From positions 124,001 to 188,000 of the forward strand of contig CM074697.1 of the NCBI GenBank assembly GCA_037367355.1: 64,000 bases of DNA, given 5' to 3'. Origin of the DNA: Neoscytalidium dimidiatum (Eukaryota > Ascomycota > Dothideomycetes > Botryosphaeriales > Botryosphaeriaceae). Both the position numbers and the translations under genes were made by a program. Each line of letters opens with the position of its first letter. Positions within the stretch are counted from its first letter, which is position 1. Below are positions 57,960 through 64,000 of the stretch, piece by piece. Below the pieces are notes generated by a model. It was not told the DNA's origin. It ran no database searches and worked only from the letters and a program-made list of their open reading frames with translations.

Positions 57960-59972
57960 CTAGTCACTGTCGACGTGTTCGTTGAAGTAGTCTGGAGGCG
58001 GTTTGGGCCCCTGTAGATCTATACCGCTGTCACGGTCGTTCCTTGTGGATTCCACCGATGCTCTGACGGCGGCTGTAGCATCCGGATGCGTCCAGGGGCT
58101 CAGAAGCGATCCTCCATGAGGCTGTTCGTCATCTTCCGAGTCCGATTGATCCTGCTCTTCAGGACTCAAAATCCGTCCACCGAGCTTTACGTCGCTTACA
58201 CGAATTTTGTAGTCCAGGGCTTTCCTTCCTTCCTTAATTAGATCTTCCGTCACCGTTAGACAGCGTTTCAGGCTCTGGTTCAGCTTCTGGCTATCGATTA
58301 GAATCTCCTTGTGTTTTGACAGATCGAGTTGGAGGCGCTTCTGGTCCTGGAATCGGTACTTGGCGTCTCTTTCAGCCAAGGCACTCGGGCTCATGGATCC
58401 TTCATCGAGCGAAGATTCGCTAGACGAAAGGTCTTCCTGTTCCTCCTCTTCATCCTCCTCTTCATCTGCATCCCCTTCTCCTTCGAGACCCAGGAATTCT
58501 TCATCGGCAAATTCGGCAGTCTCACCTTCAGTGAGAGAGCCGAGGATAGAAGACCTTTTAGTGTCGGTAGACGCCAGCCGACCCGTCCTGCTCATCCGTC
58601 GGAATCTCTTCAACTCGGCCTTCTGCTTCCGGACTTCTCGTTCTAGCTGACGGTTAATGGCCAGGAGAGACGAGTTGCTGATCTCCAGATCCATGACCTT
58701 CCGTTCCCTTCTCGCATTTGCAGCAAGCTCGTTCATCTTCTGGAGAGCGGTCTGCGGCGGGTGATCGGGGTCGTCCGAAGTCGCAGGACTTTGCAGTGCT
58801 GGACTCTGAGGTAGCGAAAGTGGGGATTGCAATCCATTGGGTTCCTTGAGCTGTCTCCCTTCATTGTGGACGTTTGTCGAGCCAGACATTACGGTAGAAG
58901 GGGATGTAACGTCCACCTGCAGGGGGCTAGGCGAATGCTCCGCATGTCCCGAGATTCTCCGATTCGAGCAAATCGAGTCAATTGAAGACATGCTCGAACT
59001 CTTGTGATGGCTTATAGGTATTCCGCTGTGCTCCGTGCTCGACCTCCTCCGGTGTCCGGGTGTTGTATCTTTGGCATCCGTGTTGGAGAAAACGGACACT
59101 GCGGACGGCGGGCGCGAGTGTCCGTTTGGTCGAATTATCTGCGAGGCCCCCTTTCTATATGATAGGTGTATTGCGTCCTTGTTTGGAGATGACGGGCGCG
59201 CGCCATCTTTGCCGGGCGGGTGTGGGTGGAAGTGAGGATCTGGAGCCGGGGAGAGAATGGGCGGTGAGTGCAGTGGCGAACTGAGGCGGTCGTTGTGGAT
59301 GGTGTTGGCGTGAAAGAACTTGCTGTCGATGTTCGGTGGACGGTTCTTCTCAGTGGCCGATAGCGGAGGAGACTTCAATCCGGCTGAAAGGCTCCTCTCC
59401 TGGTCCCTGATCCCGCTTGCGTAAAAGAAGGTGGCCGATTTCTTTGGCGCGGGGTTCGAGGTGGGTTCCTGACGTCTCACCTCGCTGGCGTGGAAGAACA
59501 TGGATGACGAGTCCTTCCCGTTGTATCCCACCTCGCTGTTGGGTCTCGAATTCCTGCCGCCCGGCGCAGCCAGGACGGGGCCATCGTTTCCGCCTACGAT
59601 GCTCCTGGGCCTCGACGGGCCATTGCTTCCAGGGGCGCTTCGCGGGATGGTATCGGCGAGGGTCAAGCGGGGAGCGCTGGGAGTGTCGGGAGTGCCGGTG
59701 GGCGTGGACTGAGTGCTGCTGGGGCGCGACTTGCGAGCAGAGGAGCGCGGTGTGACGTTGCTCGAGAAGGGCGCGGACGGGTCGTCTCGGGTGCTGGAGC
59801 GCGACGCAGAGCTGGCGATGCTCAGGTTGGAGCGAGCAGAGGAGGGCGCGAGCGAGGGCGCGGAGGCAAGCTTCGGAGTAAGCGGCGCCTTGTTGGTGCG
59901 GGTGGAAGCAAGGGCGGGCCTCAGAGTCTTGCCATTATTGGTGGCGGAGTTGATCCTGTCGGATGCGGGCAT
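57960..59972 (-). CDS. Disordered coiled-coil protein with three FF[HY]A motifs
   Basis: Single-exon 670-aa protein of unknown function. Residues 1-400 are Ser/Pro-rich and disordered. Three short motifs share the form FF(H/Y)A(S/N): MFFHASEVRR at about 158-167, TFFYASGIRD at about 181-190 and KFFHANTIHN at about 218-227. A coiled coil follows in the C-terminal half (MNELAANARRERKVMDLEI then LLAINRQLEREVRKQKAELK). An acidic run (GEGDADEEEDEEEEQED) comes next, then a second helical part (RLQLDLSKHKEILIDSQKL). No membrane segment or enzyme domain is seen. The layout suggests a scaffold with short linear docking motifs, for instance at the cytoskeleton; this is inference. Confidence 0.85.
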   Translation of the reverse strand: MPASDRINSATNNGKTLRPALASTRTNKAPLTPKLASAPSLAPSSARSNLSIASSASRSSTRDDPSAPFSSNVTPRSSARKSRPSSTQSTPTGTPDTPSAPRLTLADTIPRSAPGSNGPSRPRSIVGGNDGPVLAAPGGRNSRPNSEVGYNGKDSSSMFFHASEVRRQEPTSNPAPKKSATFFYASGIRDQERSLSAGLKSPPLSATEKNRPPNIDSKFFHANTIHNDRLSSPLHSPPILSPAPDPHFHPHPPGKDGARPSSPNKDAIHLSYRKGASQIIRPNGHSRPPSAVSVFSNTDAKDTTPGHRRRSSTEHSGIPISHHKSSSMSSIDSICSNRRISGHAEHSPSPLQVDVTSPSTVMSGSTNVHNEGRQLKEPNGLQSPLSLPQSPALQSPATSDDPDHPPQTALQKMNELAANARRERKVMDLEISNSSLLAINRQLEREVRKQKAELKRFRRMSRTGRLASTDTKRSSILGSLTEGETAEFADEEFLGLEGEGDADEEEDEEEEQEDLSSSESSLDEGSMSPSALAERDAKYRFQDQKRLQLDLSKHKEILIDSQKLNQSLKRCLTVTEDLIKEGRKALDYKIRVSDVKLGGRILSPEEQDQSDSEDDEQPHGGSLLSPWTHPDATAAVRASVESTRNDRDSGIDLQGPKPPPDYFNEHVDSD

Positions 59973-60584
59973 CCTCGGGCGGGCGGCGGTCGCAGTAGCA
60001 GTCGCAGTCTATCGGCAGCCGGGGGCAGCTTTGTGCACATTGGACATGGTAGGGGCGCGGGCGTGGAGGAAGAGGCAGAGGCGGAGGTGGAGGCGGAGGC
60101 GGAGTTTGGCAGCGCCAGTATTTGCGATGGGGAAATGGCGGTGGTCAGAAGTATGGCTCAGGTTTGTTTTGGTGTTGCTGGGCAGGCGGGCCCGGGGGCG
60201 TGTGATGCGGCTAGGATCGAATTTGCAGCAGCGATACCCCGCCTTACCCCTTGTGGCAGTGGATTGTCGCTACGGCGCGAGGCGGATGAGGTGACGGCGC
60301 GGCGGGCAATTCTTAAGGCTGGCTGGTGGTGAGGGGAGAGGCTTCGCAGGGCATCGTTAATTGCTGTTACTCCTTACGGTGGTGTGAGCTGGCGGGTCAT
60401 TTGCGCGCGGTACGCCGCTTGGTCTGCTCGGCCGCACCCTCAAGCCGGACGGCAGCCTTACGCCGCCGGGGCGAAACCCTGCAGCCGCCTCCCGTCATCA
60501 CCGCCCGCACGACGCACGACGCACGACGCGAAAACACGAGCCCTCCCCAGCTCCCATGTCGCGACATCCCCGCGTCTTCCCGAC
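59973..60584. promoter_or_regulatory. Divergent promoter region, disordered-protein and polymerase kappa genes
   Basis: The 612 bp between two divergent start codons hold both promoters by position. It is GC-rich with no clear TATA box. Confidence 0.5.
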
Positions 60585-62630
60585 ATGAGCCATGAGCCCA
60601 ACAGCACCCGCCCGCACCACGCGTCTGCCAGCCCCGGCCCGCGTCCATCGCCCGCCGACGCCGTGCCTGTCCGCGACGCCAACGGCACGTTGAAATACCA
60701 CCTGCTGGGCCCGTCGCTGCAGAAGAGCGGTCAGGACGGCGTCGACCAGACGAAGGCAGGCCTCCTTTTCTCATTCACCATGAAACATCCGGGTGGGGCC
60801 GCGCGCTGACGCCGCAGCCAGGTCGCCGAGATCATCTACAACGCCTCCAAGGGCTCCAAGTTCTTCAACAACGAGTCTGTCAAGGACCAGGTGCTAACCG
60901 AGAAGATCGACCGCATCCTCGCCCGGAAGCGCCAGCTCGAGCGGACAGACCTCTCGCATGATCTCCGCCGTGCCGACGCCTACGTCGCCGAGCTCGAGCT
61001 TGGCCGCGACCTCTCCCAGGCCATCGTGCACATCGACTGCGACGCCTTCTACGCCGCCGTCGAGGAGCTGGACCGCCCGGAGCTGAAGGACGTTCCGTTT
61101 GCCGTGGGGAAGGGCGTTCTGACCACGTGTAATTACCATGCCCGCAAGTTCGGCTGCAGGAGCGGCATGGCCGCCTTTGTGGCCATGAAACTGTGCCCGC
61201 AACTGATCTGTCTGCCGCTGAACTTCGATAAGTACACTGCAAAGGCCCGCGAGGTGCGCGCCATCCTAGAGCAGTATGATCCGCGCTTCGAAAGCGCCAG
61301 CATCGACGAAGCCTACTTGAACATCACCGCATACTGTGAAGAACACCGTATGGATCCTGAAGATGTCGTGCAACAACTCCGCCGCGAGGTGCATGAGAAG
61401 ACCAAGATCACCGTGAGCGCAGGTATTGCCGCCAACGCCAAGCTGGCCAAGATCTGCTCTAACAAGAACAAGCCCAACGGCCAGTTCCGCCTGCCCAACG
61501 ACCGTGCCACCATCATGGCCTTCATGAAGGACATGCCGACTCGGAAAGTCAACGGCATCGGGCGAGTCTTCGAGCGGGAACTCGACGCCATAGGTGTAAA
61601 GACATGTGGCGACATCTACGAGCACCGCGCCTACCTCCCGAAACTATTTGGCGAGAAAGCTTTCCAATTTCTGATGCAATGCTACCTTGGACTAGGTCGC
61701 ACCAAAATTCAGCCGGCTGAGGAGTATGAGCGAAAGAGTGTAGGCACCGAGAGCACGTTTCGGGACATTTCGGATAAGGACGAGCTGCGTGCTAAGCTTT
61801 GGGAGACCGCTGAGGAGCTTGAAAGGGACCTCGAACGGACGCAATTTAAGGGCAAAACTCTTGTTTTGAAGGTGAAGCTACATACGTATGAGGTTCTGAC
61901 GCGCCAGACTGCACCTCCTTTCGCAATCAACAAGAAGGAAGATCTGTACAAATACTCACTGCCAATGTTGGCGAAGCTTGAGAAGGAAATCCCCGGCATG
62001 AAGTTACGGCTGATGGGTTTGAGAGTCACACACATTGTCAGCACAAAGAAAGGCCCAATTGACTTCTTCGGGCTGAACAAGCGAACCACATCCACGGATA
62101 CCGACCAGGAATCCGAGCGTTCGAAGAGTGTGGACAATGCCAAGGGTGAGAATGATGGTGAGTGGGAAGTCTGGCCTGAGGAGGAATTCGAAGAAGCGGC
62201 TCGCCAAGAGCGCGAGGCCGAATTTGCGGAGACACTACGTCTTAGCCAGCAAGAATGCCAGGAGGCGCAACACCGAGCGGAGGATGATCAGCAACCTCAA
62301 CGAGAGTCAGATTCAGCAGAAACTCACTGGGACTGCCCGATTTGCCTCAGGCCACAGCCAGCCAACGACCGTGCGTTCAACGACCACATTGACTTCTGCC
62401 TGTCGAGAGATGCGATCAAGGAGACAGTCAAAGAAGCCAACGAGTCAGGGACGCCACCTCCACAGCCGCAGTCAGATACTGAGGCGCCTAAGCCCAGGGA
62501 TGCATTTGGGATGATGGGAATGAAGGCAGGCCTAGCTGCAAATGGAAGCAAGAAGAAAAGAGGCAGGCCCCAGGGTGATGGACTAAATGCAGGGCAGAAG
62601 GATGCGAGGAAGAAGCCATTCTTTGGATAA
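60585..62630 (+). CDS. DNA polymerase kappa (Y-family, DinB-type)
   Basis: Translesion polymerase with two exons (60585-60755, 60822-62630), 659 aa. The N-clasp VAEIIYNASKGSKFFNNE is specific to polymerase kappa. Catalytic carboxylates sit in HIDCDAFYAAVEE (about residue 126) and SIDEAYLN (about 217). Next come the thumb helix-hairpin-helix (RKVNGIGRVFERELDAIGV) and the little-finger domain to about residue 420. A single C2HC ubiquitin-binding zinc finger of the Rad18 type follows (CPICLRPQ..HIDFC, about 561-583). The C-terminus KKKRGRPQGDG looks like a nuclear signal, and the last residues KKPFFG resemble a short PCNA-binding end. The only intron has a GC donor (60756). The enzyme bypasses bulky minor-groove guanine adducts. 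Confidence 0.95.
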
Positions 62631-63785
62631 GATCATCTCAGCATAGGATCGGTGTTCGAGTCATGCATAATGGTAGCATTGGGGGTGGGCTATGGAGTAA
62701 CATGGTCGAAAATGGTAAAAAAATTCTTAAGATAACACATTTGAGCAACCAATGACATGAGGACTGCGTTATACTGGTAGTTGACAGACGGCTGGAAAAA
62801 GCCAAAGCTTGATCTAGATAAATTTATTACAATTATAGGACTTTTTTTGGGCCAGTGAAGTGGCTCCATGGTACAAAATGTTCTGCATCGCGGATGGGGT
62901 CCAATCCACCATTCCATTACCGGTCGATGTACGTGCGTTTCCAGCCCAGCGTCCCACATCACTCCACCTCACCTGTCGCATCCCCCGCGCCTCCATTCCC
63001 CGCTGCTCCAGACCCACCCCGTCTCCACCTGCAGGGCAGAAAAAAAATTTCTGATCTCCAAGGTGCAAGGATTTTCTCCGCGTGTGGCACCCCGGTCTCG
63101 GTCACGAGACGGTGCGGCCATGCGGCTCACGCCACCCTCGCTGTCCACTCCTCTCGCTCTCGGCCCGTGCGGCAGGTTTCGGCGCGGTTCGGGACGAATC
63201 TGCGTTTGTTTACAGATTCTGTGGATCTCATGTCGGGGGTCGTTATTGGTGGTGGGATGTTTTGAAGTAGGAGAAGTGACGTAGTGAGGGGAGGCTCTTC
63301 TTCGTGCTAGAAACGTTGTTTGAAAGAGTTGATGATCTAGAGATATTTTATTAGCCGACGGAAGAGCTGAGAACTCTGAATGGCTTGTTTGAGTCGTGTC
63401 ATGCGATCAATGCAATGCATAATTGAAGCACTTATCTGAAGTGCAGGTAGTCGTCCGGATATATATGTTTGACATACTTTATAGCATTGACGTCTAGACG
63501 ACTGCTTTTGCTGCTCATGAGTCATGGCGAAACGTACCTTTCTGTAGAAGTGCAATGGCTCCTTCGTAATTGACTGGACGAGATCTCTTATAGATTTTGC
63601 CACAATTCTGCGAGGCCACATGAAGATAGAGAGATGAAGTTATTTTGCAGGCACGGATGTCAATATATATGGAGAATAGTAGCATCTCATTGAATGTGTC
63701 CATTTCCCATACAGCTGTAACTTAATCTAACACAGCATAAGCTCTCAAGCTTAACATGCATACTTCTTTACCTTTTCTTGTTCTC
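62631..63785. other. Intergenic, 1.2 kb
   Basis: 3' regions of the polymerase kappa gene (plus) and the glucosidase gene (minus). No gene or RNA is seen; minus-strand frames at 62690-63068 and 63337-63703 lack domains. Confidence 0.5.
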
Positions 63786-64000
63786 CTAGATTGTCAAACT
63801 ACTCTCCAACCTCAGATCTCTGGAACTCGCAGCAACCGCGATGCCGAAATCACCGCTCGGCAAAACCCACCGCTGCTGCTCGACATTCCAGTAGCTTGCA
63901 TCCTTCTTCCTGAGCACAAACTCAACTGTCCCACTCGCGCCAGCCTCTAGGCTGATCTTCTCGAATCCACGTAGCTGCCGAGAAGGAGCATCGATTCCGG
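63786..64000 (-). CDS. GH3 beta-glucosidase, C-terminal fibronectin-like end (partial)
   Basis: Only the last 70 or so codons lie in the window; the stop TAG is at 63788-63786. The translation reads APSRQLRGFEKISLEAG, then GTVEFVLRKKDASYWNVE, QQRWVLPSGDFGIAVAAS and SRDLRLESSLTI. This is the fibronectin type III-like C-terminal domain of family 3 glycoside hydrolases, with the typical L(R/K)GFEK and F.L.R.DLS.W-like strands. Such enzymes release glucose from cellobiose and aryl-glucosides. The catalytic domains and start lie beyond position 64000. No intron interrupts the visible part. Confidence 0.9.
   Translation of the reverse strand, partial: GIDAPSRQLRGFEKISLEAGASGTVEFVLRKKDASYWNVEQQRWVLPSGDFGIAVAASSRDLRLESSLTI

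Noticed and set aside
1..64000. Secondary-metabolite or defence gene cluster
   Set aside because: No polyketide synthase, NRPS, terpene cyclase, NLR or other core gene; the oxygenase, permease and dehydrogenase lie far apart among unrelated genes.

Overview
The window is nuclear DNA of a filamentous ascomycete (Pezizomycotina), most likely a dothideomycete. The genes carry many short introns (about 45-70 nt, GT-AG) and have fungal architectures: caleosin, fungal rhodopsin, Dal5-type permease and an a-factor-type ABC exporter. The rhodopsin resembles the Leptosphaeria proton pump at every key site, which is the main reason to favour Dothideomycetes. I saw no operons, prophage, CRISPR array, rRNA or convincing tRNA. 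Gene models below were spliced by eye, and every internal junction was checked for reading phase.

Layout. 1-4686: full-size ABC exporter, minus strand, running off the left edge. 5174-5943: PBDC1/Chp1-type eEF1A chaperone. 7204-9213: AP180/ANTH clathrin adaptor, head-to-head with a NudC gene (9528-10158). 10450-12690: mitochondrial aspartyl-tRNA synthetase. 14577-15927: 2-oxoglutarate/Fe(II) oxygenase. 17254-19581: ten-exon Dal5-like permease. 20234-21361: stand-alone RNase H protein, with a truncated relative at 30768-31142. 22196-25412: large orphan fungal protein. 27689-28371: MARVEL membrane protein. 29337-30535: caleosin. 32904-34141: maleylacetate reductase-like enzyme. 35833-37078: ZIP zinc transporter.

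39211-41569 holds two small genes of unknown function. Then follow the microbial rhodopsin (42668-43827), a cysteine-rich secreted protein (45998-46750), a three-RPEL protein (47659-48348), a short-chain dehydrogenase (48862-49902), and an MFS sugar porter (51229-53183) divergent from a DUF2264 protein (54961-57350). The right end carries a disordered coiled-coil protein (57960-59972) head-to-head with DNA polymerase kappa (60585-62630), and the 3' end of a GH3 beta-glucosidase at the right edge (63786-64000).

How the genes relate. Most are unlinked housekeeping or accessory genes. The only pairing that looks functional is the divergent sugar porter and DUF2264 gene, which may form a small carbohydrate-uptake module. 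The least explained items are the stand-alone RNase H family with its truncated copy, the 995-aa orphan, the 670-aa protein with three FF[HY]A motifs, two introns with GC donors, and two hairpin-forming inverted repeats in non-coding DNA.
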